From assembly GCF_003201195.1 (NCBI RefSeq), contig NZ_QICQ01000004.1:49156-113155 (forward strand): DNA of 64,000 nucleotides, read 5' to 3'. The notes below the pieces were generated by a model that ran no database searches, was not told the DNA's origin, and saw nothing but the letters and a program-made list of their open reading frames with translations. The DNA comes from Nitrosomonas eutropha. GTDB taxonomy: Bacteria; Pseudomonadota; Gammaproteobacteria; Burkholderiales; Nitrosomonadaceae. Positions within the stretch are counted from its first letter, which is position 1. Each line of letters starts with the position of its first letter. Shown here one piece after another: positions 1 through 11,410 of this stretch. The position numbers and the translations under genes were made by a program.

Positions 1-763
1 CATTACGCTGATTCATTTTATCCATCAGGGATTTCGCTATAGGTACCAGTTCATCCTCACACAGAGACTTTCCAACATTGTTCCCAGCAGCCTTGAGGAA
101 AGTATTAGCAATTCCTCCACCAACCACAAGTTGATCAACTTTCTCAGTAAGTGATTCCAGAACAGTCAATTTGGTGGAAACTTTGGATCCTCCTACAATT
201 GCTACCAGTGGGCGTGCTGGCTGGTGCAAGGCTTTGGTTAAAGCATCCAATTCCTCGGTAAGTAAAATGCCAGCACAAGCAACTGGTGCATATTTGGCTA
301 CACCGTGTGTTGAGGCTTCTGCACGATGCGCTGTACCAAAAGCATCCATAACAAAGACATCACACAAATTGGCATATTTTTTTGCTGTTTCTTCAAGATT
401 TTTTTTCTCACCTTTATTAATTCGGCAATTTTCCAAAATTACCAGCTCTCCGGGCGCAACTTCGAATCCACCATCAACCCAATCCTTGATCAATCGGACA
501 GTTGTTCCCAGTCTCCGGCTAATATCATTGGCAACTGGCTGAAGAGAATTTTCCATGGCCCACACGCCTTCTTCCGGACGCCCCAGATGGGAAGTTACCA
601 TTACTCTTGCTCCCTGCTTCAGGCAATGATTTATAGTTGCCATGGATGCAGTAATGCGTGCATCTGAAGTCACCTTACCTTCTTTCACAGGAACATTCAG
701 ATCAGAGCGGATAAAAACACGTTTATTCTTCAGATCTAGATCGACAAGTTTAATAACTGACAC
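1..763 (-). CDS. pgk: Phosphoglycerate kinase, N-terminal part (runs off left edge)
   Basis: Phosphoglycerate kinase interconverts 1,3-bisphosphoglycerate + ADP and 3-phosphoglycerate + ATP in the cytosol, for glycolysis and the Calvin cycle. Only the first 254 codons of a usual ~390 are here, essentially the N-terminal 3-PGA-binding domain. Visible family motifs are the opening [12 protein letters not shown] stretch, TSHLGRP near residue 60 and the [11 protein letters not shown] segment. No in-frame ATG exists before a stop at about 818; a GTG at 763 preceded by GGAG with 5 nt spacing is the best start. It follows tkt and gapA on the same strand, as in many autotrophic proteobacteria. A hairpin lies between gapA and pgk, so transcription may be partly uncoupled. 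Confidence 0.93.
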   Translation of the reverse strand, partial: MSVIKLVDLDLKNKRVFIRSDLNVPVKEGKVTSDARITASMATINHCLKQGARVMVTSHLGRPEEGVWAMENSLQPVANDISRRLGTTVRLIKDWVDGGFEVAPGELVILENCRINKGEKKNLEETAKKYANLCDVFVMDAFGTAHRAEASTHGVAKYAPVACAGILLTEELDALTKALHQPARPLVAIVGGSKVSTKLTVLESLTEKVDQLVVGGGIANTFLKAAGNNVGKSLCEDELVPIAKSLMDKMNQRN

Positions 764-1081
764 ATTGGCTCCATATTTTAGATAACTTGCTGATTTTATA
801 AGATAATCAGATGGAAATTAATTAGTTGTTGAATTGAGAAGGACGATAAAAATATAGATGCATCTGTTCATAGAAGCGGCAATATCAAGATTAATTTCTT
901 CTATAGATCATCAACTGATTTATCTGCAATTTCTTGCCCGGATTGGGATGAAAAATAGCTTTCTTGTTTATTGAAGCAACAAAGCTGTAACCAGTAGGGA
1001 ACTGGTTACAGCACAATTTCCAGGGTAAGAAATAAACAACCAACCTCAGTGGTTTATTCCATGAAAAATATATCTTTAGCT
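764..1081. other. gapA-pgk intergenic region
   Basis: This 318-base AT-rich stretch between gapA and pgk (both minus) holds the hairpin at 984-1012. It has no convincing coding frame. Nearer to pgk the minus strand reads CTGATTATCTTATAAAATCAG, which contains a short inverted repeat (CTGATT/AATCAG) and a TATAAA-like -10 candidate. No -35 could be assigned with confidence. Confidence 0.5.
984..1012 (-). terminator. Hairpin after gapA
   Basis: A perfect 12-bp stem (GCTGTAACCAGT / ACTGGTTACAGC) with a 5-nt loop lies 70 nt downstream of the gapA stop. Read on the minus strand it is followed by TTTGTTG, a short weak U tract. It is probably a partial intrinsic terminator that lowers read-through from gapA into pgk. 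Confidence 0.5.
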
Positions 1082-2152
<1,071 letters not shown>

Positions 2153-4171
2153 TTATATAATTCTTTTTACCGCGTTTACGACATTTTCAACAGTAAAGCC
2201 AAAATATTCGAATAATTCTTCTGCAGGAGCTGATTCACCGAATTTATCGATTCCAACCACTTCTCCTTCAAGTCCGACGTATTTACGCCAGAAATCGGTT
2301 ACACCGGCCTCTACAGCCACGCGTCTAATTCCCTTTGGCAAGACACTATCCCGGTACGCCAGATCCTGTTTATCAAAAATATTGGTACAGGGCATTGATA
2401 CAACACGTACTGCAACACCGTTTTCAGCTAGAACCTTCTGTGCGCCCATTGCAAGTCCAACTTCTGAGCCAGTTGCTATGATAATTACTCGCGGGTTTCC
2501 ATTTGCTGCTTCAGAAAGAATGTATCCTCCTTTCTTAATCAGGCTGATCGTTGCTGCATCTCGTTTCTGGAAAGGCAGATTCTGGCGGCTGAATATGAGA
2601 GACGTGGGGCCTTCTCTGCGTTCTATAGCAGCCACCCATGAAACGATAGATTCAACTGTATCACATGGGCGCCATACATCCATATTGGGGGCCATGCGTA
2701 ATGTGGCGGTTTGTTCAACCGGTTGATGAGTTGGTCCATCCTCACCCAGCCCGATTGAATCATGGGTAAATACAAAAATATTGCGAATTTTCATTAATGC
2801 TGCCATACGTAAGGCATTTCTGGCATATTCTGAAAACATCAGGAAGGTTCCACCGTAGGGGATAATTCCGCCATGCAGTGACAGGCCGTTCATGATTGCA
2901 CTCATACCGAATTCCCGTACACCGTAGTGAATATAATTTCCAGTAGTATTGCCGCTGGTTACTTTGGATCCTGACCACATGGTGAGATTGGAGCCAGTGA
3001 GATCGGCTGATCCACCGATCAGCTCGGGCAGTACCGGCGCTAGCGCCTCAATTGAATTTTGTGATGCTTTTCTGGTAGCGATACTTTCTTCTCTGGCGTT
3101 AATCTGACTGATAATTCCCTCAACATGATCAACCCATTTGATAGGTAACTCACCGGCCATTCTGCGAGTAAATTCGACAGCTTCGGCAGGGTATTTTTTG
3201 CTGTATTCCGCGAACATGGTGTTCCAGGCGGACTCCAACGCCTGGCCTTTGGTACGGGCATCCCATGCATCATAAACTTCTTGTGGAATTTCAAACGGCA
3301 GATAATTCCAGCCAATATGAGGACGGGCAGCAGCAATTTCATCTTTTCCGAGTGCCGCTCCGTGAATGGAGCTGGTGTTGGCCTTATTGGGTGAACCCAT
3401 CCCGATTACTGTTTTACAGCAGATCAGTGTGGGCTTGTCCTGTACTTTCTTGGCTGTTTCAATGGCTGCTTGTATTGCCACGGGGTCGTGCCCATTAACA
3501 TTTGGAACAACATGCCAGCCATAAGATTCGAAACGTTTCGGAGTGTTGTCTGTAAACCATCCTTCGACATGCCCGTCAATTGAGATGCCGTTATCATCGT
3601 AAAAGCAAATTAGCTTGCCTAATTGCAGTGTTCCTGCCAGCGAACAAGCCTCATGTGAAATGCCTTCCATCAGGCAACCGTCCCCCAGAAATACATAGGT
3701 GTGATGATCCATGATCGGGAAATAAGGCCGGTTGAATTCTTCCGCCAGAATTTTTTCGGCCAGTGCCATACCGACAGCATTGGTAAGGCCTTGCCCCAGC
3801 GGCCCTGTTGTAGTTTCAACGCCTGGGGTATAACCATACTCAGGATGTCCGGGAGTTTTTGAATGAAGCTGCCGGAAATTTTTTATATCTTCAATGGACA
3901 GATCATAACCAGTGAGGTGGAGCAGCGCATATATCAGCATGGAGCCATGCCCGTTTGATAATACAAAACGATCACGGTCTGCCCACTCGGGGTTTGCCGG
4001 ATTGTGGCGCATGTGGTGAATCCATAACACTTCTGCAATTTCTGCCATACCCATTGGCATGCCCGGGTGACCGGAATTGGCTTTCTGGACTGCATCCATG
4101 GCCAATGCGCGAATTGCACTGGTCAAATTATTGAATACTGGTGCACCAAAGTCGTTGAATGCTTCCTTCAT
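2153..4171 (-). CDS. tkt: Transketolase
   Basis: Thiamine-diphosphate enzyme moving two-carbon units between sugar phosphates in the pentose phosphate and Calvin cycles. The product is 672 aa, normal for the family. The TPP/Mg motif begins with GDG at residues 163-165 (GDGCLMEG) and ends with a downstream N-rich FYDDNGIS stretch. An N-terminal SNGHGSML motif carries a substrate-site His, and the Pyr domain [12 protein letters not shown] is present. The start at 4171 (MKEAFNDFG) follows a purine-rich GAGGACGAGAG; longer in-frame extensions look non-coding. It is the first gene of tkt-gapA-pgk. The grouping suggests the Calvin cycle, since ammonia oxidisers are autotrophs, but no Rubisco gene is in this window. 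Confidence 0.96.
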   Translation of the reverse strand: MKEAFNDFGAPVFNNLTSAIRALAMDAVQKANSGHPGMPMGMAEIAEVLWIHHMRHNPANPEWADRDRFVLSNGHGSMLIYALLHLTGYDLSIEDIKNFRQLHSKTPGHPEYGYTPGVETTTGPLGQGLTNAVGMALAEKILAEEFNRPYFPIMDHHTYVFLGDGCLMEGISHEACSLAGTLQLGKLICFYDDNGISIDGHVEGWFTDNTPKRFESYGWHVVPNVNGHDPVAIQAAIETAKKVQDKPTLICCKTVIGMGSPNKANTSSIHGAALGKDEIAAARPHIGWNYLPFEIPQEVYDAWDARTKGQALESAWNTMFAEYSKKYPAEAVEFTRRMAGELPIKWVDHVEGIISQINAREESIATRKASQNSIEALAPVLPELIGGSADLTGSNLTMWSGSKVTSGNTTGNYIHYGVREFGMSAIMNGLSLHGGIIPYGGTFLMFSEYARNALRMAALMKIRNIFVFTHDSIGLGEDGPTHQPVEQTATLRMAPNMDVWRPCDTVESIVSWVAAIERREGPTSLIFSRQNLPFQKRDAATISLIKKGGYILSEAANGNPRVIIIATGSEVGLAMGAQKVLAENGVAVRVVSMPCTNIFDKQDLAYRDSVLPKGIRRVAVEAGVTDFWRKYVGLEGEVVGIDKFGESAPAEELFEYFGFTVENVVNAVKRII

Positions 4172-4413
4172 TTGCTCTCGTCCTCGATTATTCAAAAACT
4201 GAAACTGCCGCCCGCAATGTGATGCACCACATGATGACCAACAAAAACCGGCAAAAGAGGCCATTATCTCTTAAGACTGGTCAGTTCACAATACAGGATG
4301 CAATTTCTCTTGGGCTTCCTGGTTGTCAGCCGGATTTTAAGATGAAGGTCGTGGTAAAATAATTAATTGGAGGGTATTATCCCGCTTCCTAATTTCTGCA
4401 GTCTGTCATCCAG

Positions 4414-4501
4414 GGAAGAGTGGCCGAGTGGTTGAAGGCACTGGTCTTGAAAACCAGCAACAGGAAACTGTTCGTGGGTTCGAATCCCACCTCTTCCGCC
4501 A
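4414..4501 (+). tRNA. tRNA-Ser (anticodon TGA)
   Basis: An 88-nt cloverleaf with encoded CCA. The acceptor arms GGAAGAG (4414-4420) and CTCTTCC (4491-4497) pair perfectly. The anticodon stem CTGGT/ACCAG encloses loop CTTGAAA with anticodon TGA at 4448-4450. The T arm carries GGTTCGAATCC. The long variable arm (CAACAGGAAACTGTTCG) is the class II feature of tRNA-Ser. It stands alone between tkt (divergent) and hpnH. Confidence 0.96.
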
Positions 4502-4717
4502 TTCATGGTTTTATGAGGATATGCTTGGGGTTGCGTTTTTTGAATGGATAAAGATGGTGTCAACGTATCCTGATCCGGCAACTCTTGGATTTTTCTTGGC
4601 GTCAGCTTGATGGAGATAATATTCTTCTATCCGGAAAGACTGGATGGTTGCACAAGATTCTTAACGGGCAAAAAATCAAGACATTGGCTGGTATAAAAAA
4701 ATGGAGAAAATTTAATA

Positions 4718-5881
4718 ATGAGTGTTCCTCTTTTGCAGCAATACCGGGTAGGCAGTTATATACTGAAACAAAAACTCCGGGGTAATAAGCGGTATCCGCT
4801 GGTGCTGATGCTTGAGCCGTTATTTCAGTGTAACCTGGCTTGTGCGGGTTGTGGCAAGATTGATTACCCGGAAGAAACGTTACGTCGTCGTCTAAGTGTG
4901 GATGAGTGTTTGCATGCCGTAGATGAATGTGGAGCGCCAGTTGTTTCCATTGCAGGGGGTGAGCCGCTTATCCACAAGGAAATGCCGCAAATTGTGCAAG
5001 GCATCATTCAACGTAAAAAATTCGTATATCTTTGCACCAATGCACTGCTATTAGACGCTCGTATGGACGACTATCAGCCTTCTCCCTATCTGACATTCTC
5101 CATTCATCTTGATGGAAACCGGGAGCGGCATGATGCGTCGGTATGTAGAGAGGGAGTGTATGACAAGGTTATTCCGGTGATTGAGCAGGCGCTTCAGCGA
5201 GGTTTTAGGGTGACTGTCAACTGCACCTTGTTTCAGAGCGAAACAGCTGAGGAAGTGGCCGCGTTTTTTGATACCGCAACAGAACTTGGTGTTGAAGGAA
5301 TTAATGTATCCCCTGGGTTCAGCTATGAGCACGCACCACGGCAGGATGTGTTTCTACAAAGGTCGGTAAGCAAACGGCTGTTCCGTTCGATTTTCCAGAT
5401 TGGAAAAAAGCGCAAGACCCCCTGGAGATTCAATCATTCCAGCCTGTACTTGGATTTTCTCGCCGGCAATCAAAACTACCAATGTACTCCGTGGGGAAAT
5501 CCCACACGCAACTTATTTGGTTGGCAAAGGCCTTGTTACCTGCTGGTGGATGAAGGCTATGCAGCAAACTTCCGGGAATTGATGGAAGAGACCGATTGGG
5601 ATCGGTATGGTGTTGGGAATAACCCTAAATGTGCAAATTGCATGGCGCATTGCGGGTTTGAGCCTACTGCCATTAACGATACTTTTGCTCATCCTTTTAA
5701 GGCATTACGAGTCAGCATGCGCGGCCCGCGTGTAGAGGGACCCATGGCGCTGGATCCGCTGCAAACAAACAATGGATCGCAGCATGATACAAATAAACGG
5801 AAACCCTTTCCCGTGTCAGTAACTGTTGAACATAAGACCATTGCGCCGGCACCAGATCATTCGTCCGGTCCGGATAATTAA
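4718..5881 (+). CDS. hpnH: Adenosyl-hopene transferase HpnH (radical SAM)
   Basis: HpnH joins the 5'-deoxyadenosyl moiety of SAM to diploptene to give adenosylhopane, the first step of C35 extended hopanoid synthesis. The product is 387 aa. The radical-SAM cluster motif CNLACAGC (CxxxCxxC, Cys38, Cys42, Cys45) sits after the typical LMLEPLFQ lead-in, with the SAM-binding GGEP soon after. A second Cys group (KCANCMAHCGFEPTA) near residue 305-320 is typical of the family's C-terminal region. The RBS is GGAGAAAATTTAATA before ATG. hpnB and hpnM follow on the same strand, so this is a hopanoid-tailoring operon; squalene-hopene cyclase is not in the window. Confidence 0.93.
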   Translation: MSVPLLQQYRVGSYILKQKLRGNKRYPLVLMLEPLFQCNLACAGCGKIDYPEETLRRRLSVDECLHAVDECGAPVVSIAGGEPLIHKEMPQIVQGIIQRKKFVYLCTNALLLDARMDDYQPSPYLTFSIHLDGNRERHDASVCREGVYDKVIPVIEQALQRGFRVTVNCTLFQSETAEEVAAFFDTATELGVEGINVSPGFSYEHAPRQDVFLQRSVSKRLFRSIFQIGKKRKTPWRFNHSSLYLDFLAGNQNYQCTPWGNPTRNLFGWQRPCYLLVDEGYAANFRELMEETDWDRYGVGNNPKCANCMAHCGFEPTAINDTFAHPFKALRVSMRGPRVEGPMALDPLQTNNGSQHDTNKRKPFPVSVTVEHKTIAPAPDHSSGPDN

Positions 5882-5929
5882 TATTTTTTCCTGGCCTGAG
5901 AAAAGTCGTATTCCCGCTTATCGGAAGTC

Positions 5930-7060
5930 ATGATTACATTGATAATGTATATGACTTTGGCAGGCGTATTTTGCTGGTGGGCTATCCTGCTGGCTCCGTG
6001 GCGGGCCTGGAGTATTCGGGAACAGCTCGAACCTTCAATTGGTGTAGAAGTAAATCGGTTCTTCAGCGATGTCACAGTTCTGATTCCTGCACGTAATGAA
6101 GCACAGTTTATCGATCAGACTCTGAGCAAGCTTCAAGCTCAAGGTGAGGATTTGCGGATTATTGTAATTGATGATCAATCGGAAGATCGTACTGCAACCC
6201 TGGCGAAGAGACCAGGGATAGAGATTATCTCTGGTACAACCCCGCCTAAAAACTGGAGTGGAAAGTTATGGGCGTTGGATCAGGGGCTGCAGCAGGTGCG
6301 TACGCAGTATACTTTGTTGCTGGATGCAGATATCAGCTTGTCACCTGGTATTTTGGAGGCTTTGTTAAATAAGGCGCATCAGGAAAATTTATCGCTAGTG
6401 TCGTTAATGGCTGAGCTGCCAGTCAAGCGTTTCTCCGAACACCTGCTGGTGCCAGCTTTTATATTTTTCTTCAAACTGTTATATCCATTTAGGCTATCTA
6501 ATAAACCAGAGTCCCGTATGGCTGCTGCTGCGGGCGGGTGCATTCTGGTCAAAACCAGTGTGCTGAAATCTATTAATGCTTTTACCAGTATTCACAATGC
6601 GCTAATTGATGACTGTACGCTGGCCGCTTTGGTTAAACAGGCCGGTTTTAAAACCTGGATCGGACTTAGTCATGCTGTTCAAAGTCATCGAGGCTATGAC
6701 AGTCTCGCTGCCATCTGGAACACCGTTGCCCGTACTGCATTTACGCAACTGCATTATTCATTGTTGCTGCTGTTTCTGTGTACGTTGATCATGACCAGTA
6801 TGTTCTGGTGCGCGCCATTGTCTGCGATTATTTATGCGGATAAGATTTTTGTGGCCAGCAGTGTGCTTACCTGGCTGGCCATGCTGATTGTTTATACACC
6901 CGTACTCAGATTTTATCGAAGCTCGCTACTCTGGGGTGTCGCATTGCCTGTAACTGGCACGCTATACCTGCTGATGACCTGGACATCTGCGTTCAGATAC
7001 TGGCGAGGAATACGGGCTCACTGGAAAAATCGACGCTATGAAGCTTCTGAACACAACTAA
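5930..7060 (+). CDS. hpnB: Hopene-associated glycosyltransferase HpnB (GT2)
   Basis: Family 2 membrane glycosyltransferase of the HpnB type, found with hopanoid genes; its exact acceptor is not firmly established. The product is 376 aa. An N-terminal membrane segment (about 1-23) precedes the GT-A domain, with TVLIPARNE at 49-57, DDQSED at 81-86 and the metal-binding DAD at 132-134. Then comes a second acidic stretch (LIDDCTLA) and a C-terminal group of hydrophobic helices ending in a YWRG...HWKNRRYE tail typical of HpnB. HpnI is a related GT2 and was considered, but the C-terminal tail fits HpnB better. The gene starts 48 nt after hpnH and overlaps hpnM by 23 nt. Confidence 0.85.
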   Translation: MITLIMYMTLAGVFCWWAILLAPWRAWSIREQLEPSIGVEVNRFFSDVTVLIPARNEAQFIDQTLSKLQAQGEDLRIIVIDDQSEDRTATLAKRPGIEIISGTTPPKNWSGKLWALDQGLQQVRTQYTLLLDADISLSPGILEALLNKAHQENLSLVSLMAELPVKRFSEHLLVPAFIFFFKLLYPFRLSNKPESRMAAAAGGCILVKTSVLKSINAFTSIHNALIDDCTLAALVKQAGFKTWIGLSHAVQSHRGYDSLAAIWNTVARTAFTQLHYSLLLLFLCTLIMTSMFWCAPLSAIIYADKIFVASSVLTWLAMLIVYTPVLRFYRSSLLWGVALPVTGTLYLLMTWTSAFRYWRGIRAHWKNRRYEASEHN

Positions 7061-7670
7061 CAGAGTATTTAAGCTATTGGTGGTTGCCATGCTGGTGATG
7101 ACTGCTGCTGGATTGCAGGCAGAGTCATCTAAAAGCGATGGTACCGAGGTGGTGATTACTCTGCAGAATGGTTTGATCCAGGCTATGCAACAGGGCCAGA
7201 AAATTGGCTATAGCGGTCGCCTGAAGCTTCTTACCCCCATCATTCAACAGACACATGATCTTGCAGCAATTATCCGTTCTGTGCTGGGCGCGCACTGGGC
7301 AAAACTCAACTCTGATCAGCAGCAGGCTATTAGCCAGGCATTTCAGGAAAACAGCATTGCGACCTACGCAGACCGGTTTAGCCAGTATGATGGCGAGCAG
7401 TTCAAAATTGTTGAACGGACACAGCTTCCGCGAGGACGGATACTGGTTCGCAGCCAACTCATTCGTACCGATGGTAATCCTGTTAATTTTGATTATGTGA
7501 TGAACAAGACCAGTGGAGGCTGGCGCATTATCAATATTGTAGTTGATGGAGTTAGCGATCTGGCCTTGAAACGGGCTGAATACAACGCCGTGTTGCAAAA
7601 AAATGGTATCGCCGCCCTGATTGATATGCTGGAACAAAAAACTGCTTATATTGAGCAGAGCCATCAGTAA
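7038..7670 (+). CDS. hpnM: Hopanoid-associated periplasmic protein HpnM (MlaC-like)
   Basis: A secreted MlaC/Ttg2D-type (toluene-tolerance) protein of 210 aa, with a signal peptide at about 1-29 ending near LQA. MlaC proteins carry phospholipids across the periplasm. HpnM members sit in hopanoid clusters and are thought to shuttle lipids or hopanoids with HpnN-type transporters; that role here is inferred. The body shows the usual family pattern: a helical N-terminal half, then FKIVERTQL...GRILVRSQL and a GGWRIINIVVDGVS strand. It overlaps the 3' end of hpnB by 23 nt in another frame, so the two are probably translationally coupled. The 70-nt gap to gyrA has no clear terminator. Confidence 0.85.
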   Translation: MKLLNTTNRVFKLLVVAMLVMTAAGLQAESSKSDGTEVVITLQNGLIQAMQQGQKIGYSGRLKLLTPIIQQTHDLAAIIRSVLGAHWAKLNSDQQQAISQAFQENSIATYADRFSQYDGEQFKIVERTQLPRGRILVRSQLIRTDGNPVNFDYVMNKTSGGWRIINIVVDGVSDLALKRAEYNAVLQKNGIAALIDMLEQKTAYIEQSHQ

Positions 7671-7739
7671 TTCTTGCGCAGCAGTTGCTTCGCCCGTATG
7701 GGTATAACCTGAATATTTCACCACTAAAGTAGTTTATAC

Positions 7740-10286
7740 ATGGAACAATTCGCAAAGGAAACATTGCCCGTCAGTCTTGAGGATGAGATGAAGCGCTCTT
7801 ACCTCGATTATGCGATGAGCGTTATCGTAGGACGAGCCTTGCCTGATGTGCGTGATGGGTTGAAACCGGTACACCGGCGTGTGCTTTACGCCATGCATGA
7901 ACTATCCAATGATTGGAACCGGCCATATAAAAAATCTGCACGTATCGTTGGTGATGTGATTGGTAAGTATCACCCGCATGGTGATACAGCTGTCTATGAC
8001 ACGATCGTGCGTATGGCACAACCTTTTTCTCTGCGTTACATGCTGATAGACGGGCAGGGTAATTTTGGCTCGATTGATGGCGATAATGCAGCAGCTATGC
8101 GCTACACCGAAATCAGAATGTCGCGTATTGCCCATGAGTTGCTGGCCGACCTGGATAAAAATACTGTTGATTTTGGCCCCAACTATGATGGCTCCGAACA
8201 GGAGCCATTGATTCTGCCGGCAAAAATACCCAACTTGCTGATTAATGGTTCATCCGGTATTGCGGTGGGTATGGCAACCAACATCCCGCCTCATAATATC
8301 AGCGAAGTGATTGATGCTTGCTTGCTATTGCTAAGTGATCCAGATATCGATATCGCTGGGTTGATGGCTTGTATTCCGGCCCCCGATTTTCCAACTGCCG
8401 GCATCATTTACGGTATATCTGGTATCAAGGATGGATACCAGACTGGAAGAGGGCGCGTCATTATGCGTGCCCGAACGCATTTTGAAGAGCTCGATAAAGG
8501 AAATCGCCACAGCATCATTATCGATGAATTACCTTATCAGGTGAACAAGGCCAATCTATTGGTACGTATCGGAGAGCTGGTAAGAGATAAAAGGATAGAG
8601 GGTATTTCAGATTTGCGCGATGAATCGGATAAATCCGGTATGCGCGTGGTCATTGAACTCAAGCGTGGAGAGGTACCTGAGGTTATCCTGAACAATCTGT
8701 ACAAAGAGACGCAGATGCAGGATACATTTGGCATAAATATGGTGGCGCTGGTCGATGGACAGCCGCGTTTGCTCAATCTGAAGCAGATGCTGGATTATTT
8801 CCTACGTCATCGTCGCGAAGTTATAACACGGCGCACCGTATTTGAACTCAGGAAAGCGCGGGAACGTGGCCATTTACTGGAAGGATTGGCAGTCGCGTTA
8901 TCTAACGTCGATGAGATTATTGCCTTGATCAAGGCAGCCCCGACTCCGGCTGAAGCTAAAAGAGGATTGATGGCCAGAACATGGCGGTCATCCCTAGTTG
9001 AAGAAATGCTCCGCCGTGCAATGATTGATGCAGCCGCATTTCGTCCTGAAACACTGGCAACCGGGTTCGGGATGTCAAACCAGGAATATCGCTTATCCGA
9101 TGCGCAAGCCCAGGCGATTCTTGATCTCAGGTTGCAACGTCTTACCGGACTGGAGCAGGAAAAAATTGTCTCCGAGTATAAAGAGATACTGGATAAAATT
9201 CGGGACCTCCTCAATATGTTGGCAAATTCAGAACGTATCACTGCTATTATTATTGAAGAATTGACGGCTATCAAAGGGCAGTTCGGCGATCCCAGGCGCA
9301 GTGAGGTAGTGATCGATGCACAAGATTTAAGTACGGAAGATCTGATTACACCCACTGATATGGTAGTGACTCTGTCACACGCAGGCTACATTAAATCTCA
9401 GTTGCTTGACGATTACCAGGCACAGAAACGTGGAGGACGTGGTAAGCAAGCGATTACTACTCGCGAGGATGATTTCATTGATAATCTGTTTATTGCCAAT
9501 ACCCATGATTTTATCCTGTGTTTCTCCAGCCTCGGGCGGGTTTACTGGATAAAGGTATACAACGTGCCGCAAGGCAGCCGTACTTCCCGCGGCAGGCCCA
9601 TTAATAACCTTGTCCCATTGGAACAGCATGAAAAGATCAATGCTGTTCTGCCGGTCAAGTCATTTGATGATACCCGCTACGTATTTATGGCAACTGCTGG
9701 TGGTACAGTCAAGAAAACACCGTTATCAGAGTTTTCCCGGCCACGGACCAATGGGATCATTGCGGTCGCTCTGGATGAAGGGGATTATCTGATTGGTGTT
9801 GCGCTTACCGAAGGCAAGCATGACGTCATGCTTTTTTCTGATGCAGGCAAGGCAATGCGTTTCGATGAAAATGATGTGCGCCCGACCGGACGTAATGCGC
9901 GCGGGGTCAGGGGCATGAAGCTTGGGGCAGAACAAAAAGTTATCTCTCTGCTGGTTGCAGATAGTGAAAATATGACAGTATTGACCGCAACTGAGAATGG
10001 TTATGGAAAACGCACCTCCATTACTGAATATACCCGGCATAACCGAGGTACTCAGGGTATGATCGCGATCAATACCAATAAACGTAATGGTAAAGTTGTC
10101 GCTGCGCAACTCGTTGAACCCAATGATGAAATCATGTTAATTACCACTGGAGGTGTCATGATTCGTACTCGTGTCAGTGAAATTCGTGAAATGGGCCGGG
10201 CAACTCAGGGGGTTATACTGATTAATCTGGATGCCGGCGAGAAACTTGCTGGACTGGAAAGAATCGTTGAAACGGATGAGAACTAA
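7740..10286 (+). CDS. gyrA: DNA gyrase subunit A
   Basis: Breakage-reunion subunit of gyrase (type IIA topoisomerase), which introduces negative supercoils with GyrB. The product is 848 aa. The active-site Tyr122 lies in [12 protein letters not shown]. The quinolone region reads [15 protein letters not shown], so position 83 is Thr where E. coli has Ser, and position 87 is Asp; Thr83 is also natural in some wild-type bacteria. The GyrA-box that distinguishes gyrase from topo IV appears as QKRGGRGKQ near residue 560, followed by the beta-pinwheel repeats. It starts a run of plus-strand genes; serC follows 17 nt after the stop, so serC probably shares transcripts. Confidence 0.98.
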   Translation: MEQFAKETLPVSLEDEMKRSYLDYAMSVIVGRALPDVRDGLKPVHRRVLYAMHELSNDWNRPYKKSARIVGDVIGKYHPHGDTAVYDTIVRMAQPFSLRYMLIDGQGNFGSIDGDNAAAMRYTEIRMSRIAHELLADLDKNTVDFGPNYDGSEQEPLILPAKIPNLLINGSSGIAVGMATNIPPHNISEVIDACLLLLSDPDIDIAGLMACIPAPDFPTAGIIYGISGIKDGYQTGRGRVIMRARTHFEELDKGNRHSIIIDELPYQVNKANLLVRIGELVRDKRIEGISDLRDESDKSGMRVVIELKRGEVPEVILNNLYKETQMQDTFGINMVALVDGQPRLLNLKQMLDYFLRHRREVITRRTVFELRKARERGHLLEGLAVALSNVDEIIALIKAAPTPAEAKRGLMARTWRSSLVEEMLRRAMIDAAAFRPETLATGFGMSNQEYRLSDAQAQAILDLRLQRLTGLEQEKIVSEYKEILDKIRDLLNMLANSERITAIIIEELTAIKGQFGDPRRSEVVIDAQDLSTEDLITPTDMVVTLSHAGYIKSQLLDDYQAQKRGGRGKQAITTREDDFIDNLFIANTHDFILCFSSLGRVYWIKVYNVPQGSRTSRGRPINNLVPLEQHEKINAVLPVKSFDDTRYVFMATAGGTVKKTPLSEFSRPRTNGIIAVALDEGDYLIGVALTEGKHDVMLFSDAGKAMRFDENDVRPTGRNARGVRGMKLGAEQKVISLLVADSENMTVLTATENGYGKRTSITEYTRHNRGTQGMIAINTNKRNGKVVAAQLVEPNDEIMLITTGGVMIRTRVSEIREMGRATQGVILINLDAGEKLAGLERIVETDEN

Positions 10287-10303
10287 TTCAACCCGGTGAC
10301 ACA

Positions 10304-11410
10304 ATGAGGAAAATATACAATTTCAGTGCAGGACCGGCTGTTTTGCCGGAGGAAGTATTGGAACAGGCTCGCGAGGAAATGCTGGACTGGCATGGTAGTG
10401 GCATGTCGGTCATGGAGATGAGTCATCGCGGGAAAGAATTCATGTCCATAGTAGATAAAGCCGAATCCGATTTGCGTGAGTTGGCGAATATTCCCGCTAA
10501 CTACAAAGTACTCTTTCTTCAGGGAGGGGCGTCCAGTCAGTTTGCCGTGGTGCCGATGAATCTGCTTGAAGGAAATACTCAAGCAGATTATGTTCATACC
10601 GGCCAATGGTCAAAAAAAGCCGCCTCTGAGGCGGGTCAATACTGCTCTGTTCATATCACTGCATCATCGGAACAAGATGGCTTCAACTCCGTTCCCCCGC
10701 TGGAACAATGGCATATTTCATCTGATACAGCCTATGTGCACTATACGCCCAACGAAACGATCGGTGGAGTTGAATTCCAGTGGACGCCTGATTTATCTGT
10801 GGCCCCTGGTGGCAATGGCAATATTCCCTTGGTCGCTGATATGTCGTCCAATTTCCTGTCGCGGCCATTTGATGTCAGTAAATTCGGGTTGATTTACGCC
10901 GGAGCACAGAAAAATGTGGGCCCGGCCGGGCTGGTGATCGTGATTATCCGAGAAGATTTGCTGGCTATTCCGCCGCTTCCCCGGACTCCCACCATGTACC
11001 GCTACAAAACGCATGCGGATCAGGCCTCAATGTACAATACACCGCCCACTTATGCCATTTACATCATGGGGCTGGTCATGGAATGGTTAAAAAAACAGGG
11101 TGGATTGGTTGCGATCGAACAGCGTAATATCGCCAAGGCTAAACTGATCTATGATCTGATTGATGCTAGTAGTTTCTACCATTGTCCGGTCAGCCGATCA
11201 GATCGATCGAGGATGAATATTCCATTCACACTAAGTGATTCCGGTCTTGATGAGGTATTCCTGAAACAGGCGCAGGCACATGGATTGCTTCAGTTGAAAG
11301 GGCACCGATCAGTCGGTGGCATGCGTGCTTCAATCTATAATGCCATGCCATTGGAAGGGGTGCAGACACTGGCGACATTCATGCGGGAATTTGAGAAAAA
11401 CCATGTCTGA
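10304..11410 (+). CDS. serC: Phosphoserine aminotransferase
   Basis: PLP-dependent transamination of 3-phosphohydroxypyruvate to phosphoserine (serine pathway), and the parallel step of PLP synthesis. The product is 368 aa. It begins with the family signature FSAGPAVLPEEVL at residues 7-19 and has the PLP-binding Lys203 in YAGAQKNVGPAG. The C terminus carries GHRSVGGMRASIYNAM. It lies 17 nt after gyrA and overlaps the next gene, serA, by 8 nt, which places two consecutive serine-pathway enzymes in one translationally coupled pair. Confidence 0.97.
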   Translation: MRKIYNFSAGPAVLPEEVLEQAREEMLDWHGSGMSVMEMSHRGKEFMSIVDKAESDLRELANIPANYKVLFLQGGASSQFAVVPMNLLEGNTQADYVHTGQWSKKAASEAGQYCSVHITASSEQDGFNSVPPLEQWHISSDTAYVHYTPNETIGGVEFQWTPDLSVAPGGNGNIPLVADMSSNFLSRPFDVSKFGLIYAGAQKNVGPAGLVIVIIREDLLAIPPLPRTPTMYRYKTHADQASMYNTPPTYAIYIMGLVMEWLKKQGGLVAIEQRNIAKAKLIYDLIDASSFYHCPVSRSDRSRMNIPFTLSDSGLDEVFLKQAQAHGLLQLKGHRSVGGMRASIYNAMPLEGVQTLATFMREFEKNHV

